DNA of 64,000 nucleotides from Delphinapterus leucas (taxonomy: Eukaryota > Chordata > Mammalia > Artiodactyla > Monodontidae): the NCBI RefSeq assembly GCF_002288925.2, contig NW_022098004.1, positions 12,734,603 through 12,798,602 of the forward strand, read 5' to 3'. The notes under the pieces are model-generated. The model was not told the DNA's origin. It saw only the letters and a program-made list of their open reading frames with translations, and did not search any database. The position numbers were made by a program, and so were the translations under genes. The stretch's first letter is position 1. The number at the start of each line of letters is the position of its first letter. Shown here one piece after another: positions 34,726-44,559 of this stretch.

Positions 34726-34900
34726 ATAAGGTTCTGCTCAAAGGTGACTTCCTCAGGGAAGTCCTGTCTAAAAATAGTTCCCCTGTCAGTCTCTATCCTC
34801 TTATCCCATGTTATTTTTTCATAACATTGTCACTACCGGACATGTTATTGTATGTTTGTTTCCACCATTGGAATGTGAGATCTGTAAAGACAGAGATTCT

Positions 34901-35118
34901 TTTTTTTTTTTTTTTTTTTTTTTTTCGCGGTACGCGGGCCTCTCACTGTTGTGGCCTCTCCCATTGCGGAGCACAGGCTCCGAACGTGCAGGCCCAGCAG
35001 CCATGGATCACGGGCCCAACCCCTCAGTGGCATGTGGGATCTTCCCGGACTGGGACACGAACCCGTGTCCCCTGAATCGGCAGGCGGACTCTCAACCACT
35101 GCGCCACCAGGGAAGCCC
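34901..35118 (-). mobile_element. CHR-1 SINE, antisense
   Basis: 25-base T-run, 'cgcggtacgcgggcctctca' to 'gcgccaccagggaagccc'. A perfect 14-bp duplication 'aagacagagattct' lies at 34887-34900 and 35119-35132. Confidence 0.98.
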
Positions 35119-35305
35119 AAGACAGAGATTCTTGTATTCACGTTATAGCCCTAGTGCCTAGAACAGTACCTGGCATATAGGAGATGTTCCATAAATGTTT
35201 GTTAAATGGATGAATGGATGAATGAATCTCACCCCATCGCAACCTGTAAGAAACTTGATGTTGAATCCAGAAAAACCTCCATGATTCTTATCTGGTGATT
35301 TCTAG

Positions 35306-35385
35306 GGTCCAAGGACTACCAACTGGTTACGTGGTCACGGGATCAGACCTTGAGAATGTGGCGGGTGGATTCCCAGATGCAGAGG
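35306..35385 (+). CDS. WDR59: WDR59 window exon 10, residues ~296-322, last propeller blade
   Basis: 80 nt, acceptor 'gatttctag', donor 'gtatgt'. It reads (G)SKDYQLVTWSRDQTLRMW, then RVDSQMQR. LVTWSRDQTLRMWRV is the end of the sixth visible WD repeat. It ends at phase 0. Confidence 0.97.
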
Positions 35386-36404
35386 GTATGTATTCAATGA
35401 TGCTGTGGAGGAATGTTAACTGGATACACCAGAAACTTAAGATAGAAGATTTGGTAGTTGAAGAAGTTAGAGGATACATAATGGACATTTAATACATACT
35501 TGCTGGTTGGCCGAGTGGCTTATGTATGCTACACTGAGGCTTTGAGGTATTCAAGAGCCCACTTCAGTATTCAGCACTTGAAGGCTTTAAAGCCTCTGAA
35601 TGTCTTTTTTTCCTCTTGTCCTGGTCTAAGGTAGTGTGGGTTAGCATACTGAGCAAGTGGCTTGGGGGCTTCATTTCATTCTCTTATAAATGGGCTAGAA
35701 AATCTGCCCTGGCACTAGGCAGTGTTCAGAGTTCTCCACGTTCATCAACAACACCTGTTAAGTGAAGCCCTTTCCAGTTTTTGCCCCATAAATTGTATCT
35801 GTTCTTATATGAAGCACAGTGGGCCACTGCTTTCGTGGCCCTTGCTTTGCTCTGCCCCATCACGGGGTTCTGTCTTCTCATCTGGTGGCTAAATTCCTTG
35901 AAGGTGGGATCGCTGTCTCACTTGTATTGCATCCCATACAGCACTCTGTACAGAGTGGATAGAAAATGCTGGGTCAGATTTGCTACACTGCTTAGTACCA
36001 AGTCATTCATGAGCAATTTTGGTCAAATACCATCACCTTACTGCCTTTTAAATCTGTTTTCTCCAAAAAGTACCATTTGCTCCAAATGCTTTGAGGTTAT
36101 GATATTTTTGCCCTTGGGATGGCTGAATAACTCCATCAAGGCTGGAGTTTAAAAGGTTTTCTGAGATTTGCGTAACCTATGAACAGGATAAAACATTTTC
36201 CAGGGTAGACTAATAGAGTCTGTTACCCTGTGTATTTAACCAGGGAGAATTGGTGATGGGCAAAACTCATTTTGATTTTATCTGTTTGGGGCTGACATCT
36301 CTCTCCTTTGTGATTCCCATTTTTAAGTCAGAACTCAATCAAACACGACAGTCCTTTCCACTGACTTCTCTAGACCTAGATCTATCTCCTCCCCTCTGTT
36401 GCAG
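35386..36404 (+). other. WDR59: Intron 35386-36404 (1019 nt)
   Basis: Donor gtatgt, acceptor 'cctctgttgcag'. No interspersed repeat recognised and no alternative exon seen. Confidence 0.85.
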
Positions 36405-36537
36405 CTTTGTGCAAATGACATCTTAGATGGTGTTGATGAGTTCATTGAGAGCATTGCTCTTCTGCCGGAACCAGAGAAGACCCTTCACACTCAGGATACA
36501 GATCACCAGCACAACTCCAGCCACGGGGAGGAAGAAG
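36405..36537 (+). CDS. WDR59: WDR59 window exon 11, residues ~323-367, acidic linker
   Basis: 133 nt, acceptor 'ctctgttgcag', donor 'gtaatt'. It reads LCANDILDGVDEFIESIALL, PEPEKTLHTQDTDHQHNSS, HGEEE plus one base. This hydrophilic, acidic and His-rich segment links the propeller to the RWD domain. Confidence 0.97.
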
Positions 36538-36667
36538 GTAATTGGTCACACTGTTTCAGGTGCGGTGCCCCTCTCTGCATCTCCGAGTTGTGGCAAAGAC
36601 CCCAGAGCTGCTCTCTGAATCCATTTCAGAAATCTTTTCCAACAAGTTACCCTCTCTCTCCTGCTAG
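36538..36667 (+). other. WDR59: Short intron 36538-36667 (130 nt)
   Basis: Donor gtaatt, acceptor 'tctctcctgctag'. It has no stop in the frame entering from exon 11. Retention would shift the frame and terminate at 36804-36806. Confidence 0.93.
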
Positions 36668-36792
36668 TCTTAAAGGAAGACCCCCCAAGCAGTCTCCTGG
36701 AAGAGAAGAAGTCGGAGCAGCTGGGCCTGCCTCAGACTCTGCAGCAGGAGTTCTCCCTGATCAACGTGCAGATCCGCAATGTGAACGTGGAG
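36668..36792 (+). CDS. WDR59: WDR59 window exon 12, residues ~367-408, start of RWD domain
   Basis: 125 nt, acceptor 'tctcctgctag', donor 'gtgctc' (weak). It reads (V)LKEDPPSSLLEEKKSEQLG, LPQTLQQEFSLINVQIRN, VNVE. LQQEFSLI-VQI is the first helix and strand of the RWD domain. It ends at phase 0. Confidence 0.96.
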
Positions 36793-37399
36793 GTGCTCGG
36801 GCTTAGCGAACTGTCTCTCGCTTGCGGTTGGCGGTTGGTGGGTGAGGGGACTATTTCAGCCATGATTTAGGCTAGCAATATAGCTTTGCTGCTGTAACAG
36901 GGAAGTGTTCTGTGCTTGCTTTGTTTTCTATGTTATCTAAGGACATAGATATTTTACAAACGCAGATTATTTTCCCTTACCCTATTATTTTCTCATAAGA
37001 TGAACCAAGGGATAAACTGATACTCAAATGTCTTAAAATCTCCTCAGATGCTCTAACACCTCATTTTACTCTATGTGAAGATGCTCAGCTCCTGGAAAGT
37101 TTAGTGTTTTGGTGGGGGTTACTGGCAAAGTTAATGGCAGGGCTGAGTTTAGAAGCCAGCCTCCTGACTCTCCAAGGCTCTTAGTACTTTGCTGTACGAT
37201 CTTGCCTTGTAAGCTGGTCATTTCCTCAGAGATTTAGATGCATGTTAAGAAGGTGACCAAGCCTCTTTGTTCATTTAACACACAGAGAGATTTACTCTTT
37301 TCCTTTTGGGCAGGTATTGAAATTCCGTGCTTCAGGGAATTGAGTCTTTCTGTGAAGGAGTTTTAAAACTTGATTAATTTTTCTCTTGCCCAGATTCAA

Positions 37400-37565
37400 T
37401 TAACAGTAGGCCTGGATCTGTGCACTTACATAATTGTCTCATTTGGCCTTTAAAACAGCTCTGCAATAAGTGGTTTTATCCCCACTCTACAGATGAGGAA
37501 ACAGAGACACTACGAAATGAGATAACTTGTCCGAGGTCAACAGCTATTTGAATCCGAGTCTCCAG
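37400..37565 (-). repeat. MIR fragment, antisense
   Basis: 'ggttttatccccactctaca', 'gatgaggaaacagagacact' and 'ataacttgtccgaggtcaac' give the antisense MIR order. Confidence 0.85.
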
Positions 37566-37788
37566 ATTTCCCATATGTGTGGCTCTTTTTGCCATCCTCC
37601 AGCTGCCATCTCTAGTTGGCAGCACAAGAAATCAAAAGAGATAAAGGATTCCTTGTTTAATTGGTTATCTATATCAACTCAGTTTATATTCCCTTTGTCC
37701 CAGTTGAGAACAGTTTGGATATCCAGTGATCTAGCCTAAGAAGGAGATCTTGATTCCTTTCCCAGGACTGCTTTATAAAAATTACTGA

Positions 37789-37926
37789 GAGGGACTTCCC
37801 TGGTGATCCAGTGGTTAAGACTCTGCACTTCCACTGCAGGGGGCGTGGGTTCGATCCCTGGTTGGAGAAGTAAGATCCCATATGCTGCGTGGCATGGCCA
37901 AATAAAAAAATAAAATAAAATAAAAT
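37789..37926 (+). mobile_element. tRNA-derived SINE (short CHR-type)
   Basis: 'gggacttccctggtgatcca', B-box-like 'gggttcgatccctgg', (AAAAT)n tail. A 12-bp duplication 'aaaattactgag' lies at 37777-37788 and 37927-37938. Confidence 0.97.
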
Positions 37927-37982
37927 AAAAATTACTGAGCTATAATTCACATACCACAAAATTCACCCTTTTAAAGTTTACA

Positions 37983-38182
37983 GGGACTTCCCTGGTGGTC
38001 CAGTGGTTGAGACTTCGCCTTCCAATGCAGGGGGTATGGGTTCGATCCTTGGTTGGGGAGCTAAGATGCCACATGCCTTGAGGCCAAAAAACCAAAACAT
38101 AAAACAGAAGCAATATTGTAACAAATTCAATAAAGACTTTAAAAATGGTCCACATCAAAAAAAAAAAATCTTAAAAAAAAAT
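37983..38182 (+). mobile_element. tRNA-derived SINE with a distinct 3' tail
   Basis: The head is like the others, but the 3' part 'aacagaagcaatattgtaac' and 'taaagactttaaaaatggtc' differs from the CHR-1/CHR-2 tails here. Flanks 'aaagtttaca' (37973-37982) and 'aaagtgcaca' (38183-38192) are probably a duplication. Confidence 0.93.
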
Positions 38183-38374
38183 AAAGTGCACAATTTAGTG
38201 GTTCTTAGTACATTCACAAAGCCATGCAGCCATCACCAGTGCTACTTCCAGAGCATTTTCATCATCCCCAAAGAAACCTTACGTCCCCTAGCAGCCTCTT
38301 CCCATTTCCTCTCTCACCAGCCCCTAGCAGCCCCCATCTCCTTTAGAGAGAAGGATTTTCCCAGGAGTACTTTT

Positions 38375-40273
38375 TTTTTGTTTTGACATCTTTATTGGAG
38401 TATAACTGCTTTACCTTGTTGTGTTAGTTGCTGCTATATAACAAAGTGAATCTGCTATACGTATACATATATCCCCATATCCCCTCCCTCTTGCATCTCC
38501 CTCCCACCCCCCCATCCCACCCCTCTAGGTGGTCACAAAGCACTGAGCTGATCTCCCTGTGCCATGTGGCTGCTTCCCACTAGCTAGCTGTTTTACATTT
38601 GGTAGTGTATATATTTCATTGCCACTCTCTCACTTAGTCCCAGCTTACCCTTCCCCCTCCCCGTGTCCTCAAGTGCATTCTCTACGTCTGTGTCTTTATT
38701 CCTGTCCTGCCCCTAGGTTATTCATAACCATTTTTTTTTTTAGATTCTATATATATGTGTTAGCATACAGTAGCTAACACATGTTAGCATACATTTCTCT
38801 TTCTGACTTACTTCACTCTGTATGACAGACTCTAGGTCCATCCACCTCACTACAAATAACTCAGTTTCGTTTCTTTTTATGGCTCAGTAATATTCCATTG
38901 TATATATGTTCCACATCTTCTCTATCCATTCATCTGTGGATGGACACTTAGGTTGCTTCCATGTCCTGGCTATTGTAAATAGTGCTGCAGTGAACATTGT
39001 GGTACATGTCACTTTTTGAATTATGGTTTTCTTAAGGTACATGCCCAGTAGTGAGATTGCTGGGTCATATGGTAGTTCTATTTTTAGTTTTCTAAGGAAC
39101 CTCCATACTGTTCTCCATAGTGGCTGTATCAATTTAACATTCCCACCAACAGTGCAAGAGGGTTCCCTTTTCTCCACACCCTCGCCAGCATTTATTGTTT
39201 GTAGATTTTTTGATGATGGCCATTCTGACCGGTGTGAGGTGATACCTCATTATAGTTTTGATTTGCATTTCTCTAATGATTAGTGATGTTGAGCATCCTT
39301 TCACGTGTTTCTTGGCAGTCTGTATATCTTCTTTGGAGAAATGTCTATTTAGGTCTTCTGCCCATTTTTGGATTGGGTTGTTTGTTTTTTTGATATTGAG
39401 CTGCATGAGTTGCATGTATATTTCAGAGATTAATCCTTTGTCAGTTGCTTCGTTTGCAAATATTTTCTCCCATTCTGAGGTTTGTCTTTTAGTCCTGTTA
39501 TTGGTTTCCTTTGCTGTGCAAAAGCTGTTAAGTTTCATTAGGTCCCATTTGTTTATTTTTGTTTTTATTTCCATTTCTCTAGGAGGTGGGTCAAAAAGGA
39601 TCTTGCTGTGATTTATGTCATAGAGTGTTCTGCCTATGTTTTCCTCTAAGAGTTTCATAGTGTCTGGCCTTACATTTAGATCTTTAATCCATTTTGAGTT
39701 TATTTTTGAGTATGGTGTTAGGGATTGTTCTAATTTCATTCTTTTACATGTAGCTGTCCAGTTTTCCCAGCACCATTTATTGAAGAGGCTGTCTTTTCTC
39801 CACTGTATATTCTTGCTTCCTTTATCAAAGATAAGGTAACCATATGTGTGTGGGTTTATCTCTGGGCTTTCTATCCTGTTCCATTGATCTGTATTTCTGT
39901 TTTTGTGCCAGTACCATACTGTCTTGATTACTGTAGCTTCGTAGTATAGTCTGAAGTCAGGGAGCCTGATTCCTCCAGCTCCATTTTTCTTTCTCAAGAT
40001 TGCTTTGGCTATTCGGGGTCTTTTGGGTTTCCATACAAATTGTGCAATTTTTTGTTCTAGTTCTATGAAAAATGCCATTGGTAGTTTGATAGGGATTGCT
40101 TTGCATCTGTAGATGGCTCTGGGCAGTATAGTCATTTTCACAATGTTGATTCTTCCAGTCCAAGAACATGGTATATCTCTCCATCTGTTTGTATCATCTT
40201 TAATTTCTTTCATCAGTGTCTTAGTTTTCTGCATACAGGTCTTTTTTCTCCTTAGGTAGGTTTATTCCTAGGT
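38375..40273 (-). mobile_element. 5'-truncated L1 retrotransposon, antisense, non-functional
   Basis: About 1.9 kb: the 3' UTR (38375-38880) and the C-terminal third of ORF2 (38884-40273), read on the - strand. The ORF2 part contains the L1 endings '[18 protein letters not shown]' and 'STDEWIEKMWNIYTMEYY'. It is 5'-truncated, with no ORF1, endonuclease or full reverse transcriptase. A frame break near 40235 and a second near 39135-39137 (one extra base) split the frame, leaving 366 open codons. A 15-bp duplication 'cccaggagtactttt' lies at 38360-38374 and 40274-40288. The low number of breaks suggests a relatively recent insertion. Confidence 0.96.
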
Positions 40274-40603
40274 CCCAGGAGTACTTTTAACTTGAGTCAG
40301 GTTTTTAACATCTTCCTGCTTTATTTTCCCATCTCAAAATAAATATAACAAGTTTCAGCCTATCTCACAGCTTTGGGATGAAGCTTTTTTAAGCAAAAAC
40401 ACTTTGAGTTTATTAAATCGGTGCTAAAATTAAAAATCCGTTTTGAAAATGAGTTGTCCACATCTTCCAAATTCATCTTTGGAGACTCTCTCTCACTCCG
40501 TTACCAGGAACCTAGAGCATTCAGTTACCTTATTTAAACCTGTTTGCATCTGAAGACCCTTTGCAGTTCCTCTCCAAAGCAGCTATTGATTTGTCCCCTG
40601 CAG

Positions 40604-40768
40604 ATGGACGCAGCAGACAGGAGCTGCACAGTGTCTGTGCACTGCAGCAACCACCGCGTCAAGATGCTGGTGAAGTTCCCTGCACAGTACCCGAACCACG
40701 CGGCCCCTTCCTTCCAGTTCATTAACCCCACCACCATCACATCCACTATGAAAGCGAAGCTGCTCAAG
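40604..40768 (+). CDS. WDR59: WDR59 window exon 13, residues ~409-463, RWD domain core
   Basis: 165 nt (55 codons), phase 0 on both sides, acceptor 'tcccctgcag', donor 'gtgggc'. It reads MDAADRSCTVSVHCSNHRVK, MLVKFPAQYPNHAAPSFQF, INPTTITSTMKAKLLK. FPAQYPNHAAPSFQF is the conserved YP---P turn of RWD domains, a fold shared with E2-like proteins but without the catalytic cysteine. Confidence 0.98.
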
Positions 40769-41778
40769 GTGGGCATCTGTGTTCACAAGCTCTCCTTGAT
40801 GTCAGAAGTGGAGAGCACTGCTCATTTGCATCAGTGTCTGAGTCGAGCAGTGAAGTTGAGTGAAAAAACGAGTCGATAAGATTTGGACATCATGTGTCCT
40901 TCCACCTAGCAGGGTTAACAGCTGTATTCTTTTTGTGTAGAAAACATTGAGCGCTGATTCTTAATCTCTTTGTGTCAGGGACCGCCCCCTTCTAAACTCT
41001 AATGAAAACCACACACCCTTCCACAGAAAAATTTGCACAGATATTGCATATAATTTCAGAAATATTGCATATATATCATAGGCAATTACGTAATTGCATA
41101 TAATCTGCTCACAGATCTCATTAAAGCTATGTGTTAATCCCAGGTTAATACAATACAATCTCATTTATTTGGAAACTGTAGGCAAAATGTATTCTGAAGC
41201 TAAAAGATACTTTCTAATCAGAAAAAAAGTATGTAAGGTCATTAAAAAAAATCTGTTCCATAAAAGGAGGTGTTGTTACTTAGAGTGAGGCTGGCTGGCT
41301 GGACAGGTGAGGTGTGATAGGACAGCGGTGCCTGAATGGAGGGGTACAGCCTGGCATCTCGTCTTTACCCTTACACATTCAGAAACTTGATTTGTCAATT
41401 CATGCAGAGCTAATCAGGTGGAATCCTCATAAAAAAGCCCCATGAGCTGAGATACGTCTTTTTCGGTCTGAGCAGCATCACATATGAAATAGCAGAAATA
41501 TCCTGACAGCACCAAGTTGACCTGAATGCTATTCATTTTTTGCCTCGTTTGTGTTATATACACTTGATTGTTCTATCTTCTTGGGGTATGATAGGTAACC
41601 AAGAAATTGTTCAAGCTTTGTAAGGGTCTGTGAAATGCTAATAACTCAGATTTTGTGGTACTTGACGTTTTGTCCTTGGAGTCTGAACATTTCGTTGCCT
41701 TGTTTGGACATACAAAAAAGATAAATTTTTCTATTGGTATAAAAATGATAGGATAAGCAAGTGTTTTAAAGGTCTAAT

Positions 41779-42075
41779 TCAGTGCTGTCCAATAGAAATG
41801 TGAGGCAGACTACATGTAATTTTCAATTTTCTAGTAGCCATACTAATAAAAGAAGGTAAATTAATTTCAATAATATTTTAATTTAATCCAGCATGTCCAA
41901 AGTATTATCATATCAACATGTAAACGGTATAAAAATTATTGCGATAGCTTACATTCTTTCTTTTTTTTTCTTTTTGGTACTAAGTCTTCAACTTTTGGTG
42001 TGAATTTTATGCTTACAGCACATCGCAATCCAGACTAGCCACACTTCATGTGCTTTATAGTCCGGTAATGACTTC
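41779..42075 (+). mobile_element. hAT-Charlie-type DNA transposon relic (MER58-like?)
   Basis: Begins 'cagtgctgtccaatagaaat' and contains 'tttctagtagccatactaat', 'aaagtattatcatatcaaca' and 'gactagccacacttcatgtg'. This is an old nonautonomous hAT pattern as I remember it; the exact family is uncertain. Confidence 0.6.
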
Positions 42076-42194
42076 CATGTTAGAAAGCCCAGGTCCAATT
42101 TACAAGCCTACCTTCAGTATGTGTATGTCAGGTTATACCGATAGCATGTGCTTTAAAATGTTAAGCTCCATATATATATGTATATAAAATATAT

Positions 42195-42810
42195 ATATGT
42201 TATTAAAGTATAGTTGATTTACAACGTTGTGCCCCAGTCTCTGCTGTACATACATACATATACATATATACATTCTTTTTTTAATATTCTTTTCCATTAT
42301 GGTTTATCCCAGGAGATTGGATATAGTTCCCTGTGCTATACAGTAGGACCTTGTTGTTTATCCATTCTAAATGAAATAGTTTACATCTACCAACCCCAAG
42401 TTCCCAGGCCATCTGTCTCCCTTCCCCCTCATCCTTGGCAACCCCAAGTCTGTTCTCTGTGTCTGTGAGTCTGTTCCTGTTTTGTAGATAGGTTCATTTG
42501 TACCATATTTTAGATTCCACATATAAGTGATATCGTATGGTATTTGTCTTTCTCTTTCTGACTTACTTCAATTAGTATGATAATTTCTAGTTGCATCCAT
42601 GTTGCTGCAAATGGCATTATTTTGTTCTTTTTTTTTATGACTGAGTAGTTAGTGTTCCATTGTATGTATGTACCATGTCTTCTTTATCAATTTATTTGTC
42701 ACTGGACATTTAGGTTGTTTCCATGTTTTGGCTATTGTGAATAGTGCTGCTATGAACATAGGGGTGCATGTATCTTTTTGAATTACAGTTTTGTCCAGGT
42801 ATATTAGGCT
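42195..42810 (-). mobile_element. L1 3' fragment, cetartiodactyl type
   Basis: Antisense 'aaagtatagttgatttacaa', 'agttccctgtgctatacagt' and 'gttgtttccatgttttggct'. It gives the normal order of the L1 end against which the rearranged copy at 63467-63662 can be compared. Confidence 0.9.
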
Positions 42811-43269
42811 TTATATTTTTAAAGGACCCCCCAAAAAAGGTACATTTTAATTTTCACTAAAGTGAAATCTGTTCCCCCTGGCATGTATGTATCACATGGA
42901 ACAGTTTTCAGTCCAGACTGGAGGATATTACTCTAAGTGATGCTGAGATTTCTCATGGAGGAGGGTGGGGTCGGGGGAGAGCAAAGGAGTAGAATTCACT
43001 ATAAAGGAAGAATGGTGGTTCTAATCGTGCTCTCTCAGAGCCAGTATGTGCCTGCCATGGCAAAGGAAAGGGCTTCTGGAAGAGGATTCACAAATGAATC
43101 CTCTCTGAGCCTCTCAGGGAGGGGGAAGGTGGTGTGTTGTATTGGCAGCCTCAGACACAGCCACGCTTCGGTGCCCCAGCATCGTTGCTGCTTCCGATGC
43201 TTCACACAATAAAAAAGAATCAGGAGAAAGAATGTTGCTCTTCTTGACTGCGTTTTGTGCCTTTTCTAG

Positions 43270-43365
43270 ATCCTGAAAGACACTTCCCTGCAAAAAGTGA
43301 AACGCAACCAGAGCTGTTTGGAGCCCTGCCTGCGCCAGCTCGTCTCCTGCCTTGAGTCTTTTGTG
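43270..43365 (+). CDS. WDR59: WDR59 window exon 14, residues ~464-495, end of RWD domain
   Basis: 96 nt (32 codons), phase 0 on both sides, acceptor 'gccttttctag', donor 'gtggga'. It reads ILKDTSLQKVKRNQSCLEPC, then LRQLVSCLESFV, the C-terminal helices of the RWD domain. Confidence 0.97.
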
Positions 43366-43520
43366 GTGGGATCCTTGTTACCAACCTATGCTTTGGGGTT
43401 TCGTTTCCTTTCCTCCTCCCTAAAATCCTGGGCTCCCTGATCTTGGAATAATGTGTCCTGTTTTGTAATTTGGCTTGAAGACAGATTGTGGGTTTTAGTC
43501 TCTTGATTTTAAAATTTCAG
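43366..43520 (+). other. WDR59: Short intron 43366-43520 (155 nt)
   Basis: Donor gtggga, acceptor 'attttaaaatttcag'. It contains an in-frame TGA soon after exon 14, so retention would truncate the protein. Confidence 0.93.
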
Positions 43521-43677
43521 AACCAAGAAGACAGCGCTTCCAGCAATCCCTTCGCGCTCCCAAACTCTGTCACGCCACCCCTACCGACATTTGCCCGGGT
43601 GACCACCGCCTACGGGTCCTACCAGGATGCCAATATTCCCTTTCCCAGGACCTCAGGGGCCAGATTCTGCGGGGCAG
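43521..43677 (+). CDS. WDR59: WDR59 window exon 15, residues ~496-548, Ser/Pro-rich linker
   Basis: 157 nt, acceptor 'aaaatttcag', donor 'gttggt' (weak). It reads NQEDSASSNPFALPNSVTPP, LPTFARVTTAYGSYQDANI, PFPRTSGARFCGA plus one base. Low-complexity SASSNPF and VTPPLP suggest a flexible, probably phosphorylated linker (inference). Confidence 0.97.
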
Positions 43678-44180
43678 GTTGGTCTCTTTAGGTTCTCTCA
43701 TTCTAGATTTCGAGAGAGAGAAGCTAAGAATGTCTGTATAAAAATTTCCATCAGAAAATGTTTCTTTGTTTTTATTTCCTGAGAACTCAAAAGATTTCTG
43801 TCATAGTGTTATCTGAAGCCGAATTGGCATCTGGGGACATACCCTAAGAATGTTCACCAGATTTACAGACTTAACTTGTTTCATTCTGGTGAGTGTGAAT
43901 TTGAGTCTTGACTCAACCTATTGAAAATACACATAGGAAATATAAAGTACCTGTGAAGACTTTTTCCAAACCACATATATCCCATCTCTCCTGAATCCTG
44001 GAGATTCTTATCTTTGTTTTTATTAAGTACGGCTGCCATTGTGAGCCTATGTAGCTTAGGATACTATGTCTTATCCTTCAGGTATATTGAGGTAGACAAA
44101 AGATTGACCAGTGCTTTCTTAGGATTTCCCATGACCAGCTCATTGACCTTGATGTGCACGTGTGATGTCTCCTTTGACAG
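43678..44180 (+). other. WDR59: Intron 43678-44180 (503 nt)
   Basis: Donor gttggt, acceptor 'gtctcctttgacag'. No repeat recognised. Confidence 0.9.
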
Positions 44181-44250
44181 GGTACCTGGTGTATTTCACA
44201 AGGCCCATGACGATGCACCGAGCAGTGTCTCCGACTGAGCCTACTCCGAG
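44181..44250 (+). CDS. WDR59: WDR59 window exon 16, residues ~548-571
   Basis: 70 nt, acceptor 'tcctttgacag', donor 'gtgagt'. It reads (G)YLVYFTRPMTMHRAVSPT, EPTP plus two bases of Arg. It continues the linker; SPTEPTP contains SP/TP sites. Confidence 0.96.
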
Positions 44251-44559
44251 GTGAGTCTGGGAGATGCAGGTGTAAGCTACATTCATGGGACAGAAATAGG
44301 CAGACATCTGGGAATTTGTCTTTGGACAATTTGCGTTAGTTATCACTCATTATAAGATTTACTCCCAAAAGATCATGGTTCATTGAATTTCACCCAAGCT
44401 GAGCTTTCTACTGTAAAGTTACTACTAGGAGTTGCTTGATAAAAACTGTTGTCAAAACAAGGCAAATTCTTTTTTAATGTGCTCTTCCCCATCACTAAAG
44501 TATTATCTGAATATTAAATAAATCTAGAATAATAGCAAGAGATAATCTATAGTCCCGTA

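Larger units (their letters stand above)
30541..35305 (+). other. WDR59: Intron 30541-35305 (4765 nt)
   Basis: Donor gtgggt, acceptor 'ctggtgatttctag'. SINE-rich, with copies at 30879-31021, 31701-31990, 32655-32805, 33439-33567, 34227-34511, 34512-34725 and 34901-35118. An LTR-like segment lies at 31060-31400 and an L1-like segment at 32345-32860. Only 32830-33420 and 33580-34215 lack an identified element. Confidence 0.85.
37760..38374 (-). mobile_element. Old L1 fragment broken by two SINEs and a younger L1
   Basis: Pieces 'attactgagctataattcac', 'cataccacaaaattcaccct', then 'cacaatttagtggttcttag' and 'ttccagagcattttcatcat' form one antisense L1 3' end. It is interrupted at 37789-37926 and 37983-38182 and cut at 38375 by the next L1. 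Confidence 0.82.
36793..40603 (+). other. WDR59: Intron 36793-40603 (3811 nt)
   Basis: Weak donor gtgctc, acceptor 'ttgtcccctgcag'. It holds an MIR (37400-37565) and a nested cluster of an old L1, two SINEs and a younger L1 (37760-40288). I see nothing specific in 36850-37390. Confidence 0.85.
40769..43269 (+). other. WDR59: Intron 40769-43269 (2501 nt)
   Basis: Donor gtgggc, acceptor 'gtgccttttctag'. It holds a hAT-type relic (41779-42075) and an L1 3' end (42195-42810). I see nothing specific in 40880-41770 or 42820-43260. Confidence 0.85.

Noticed and set aside
39134..40234. The longest open frame in the window (366 codons, minus strand)
   Set aside because: It is the C-terminal part of L1 ORF2 in a 5'-truncated copy, with frame breaks at both ends and a target-site duplication; not a host gene.
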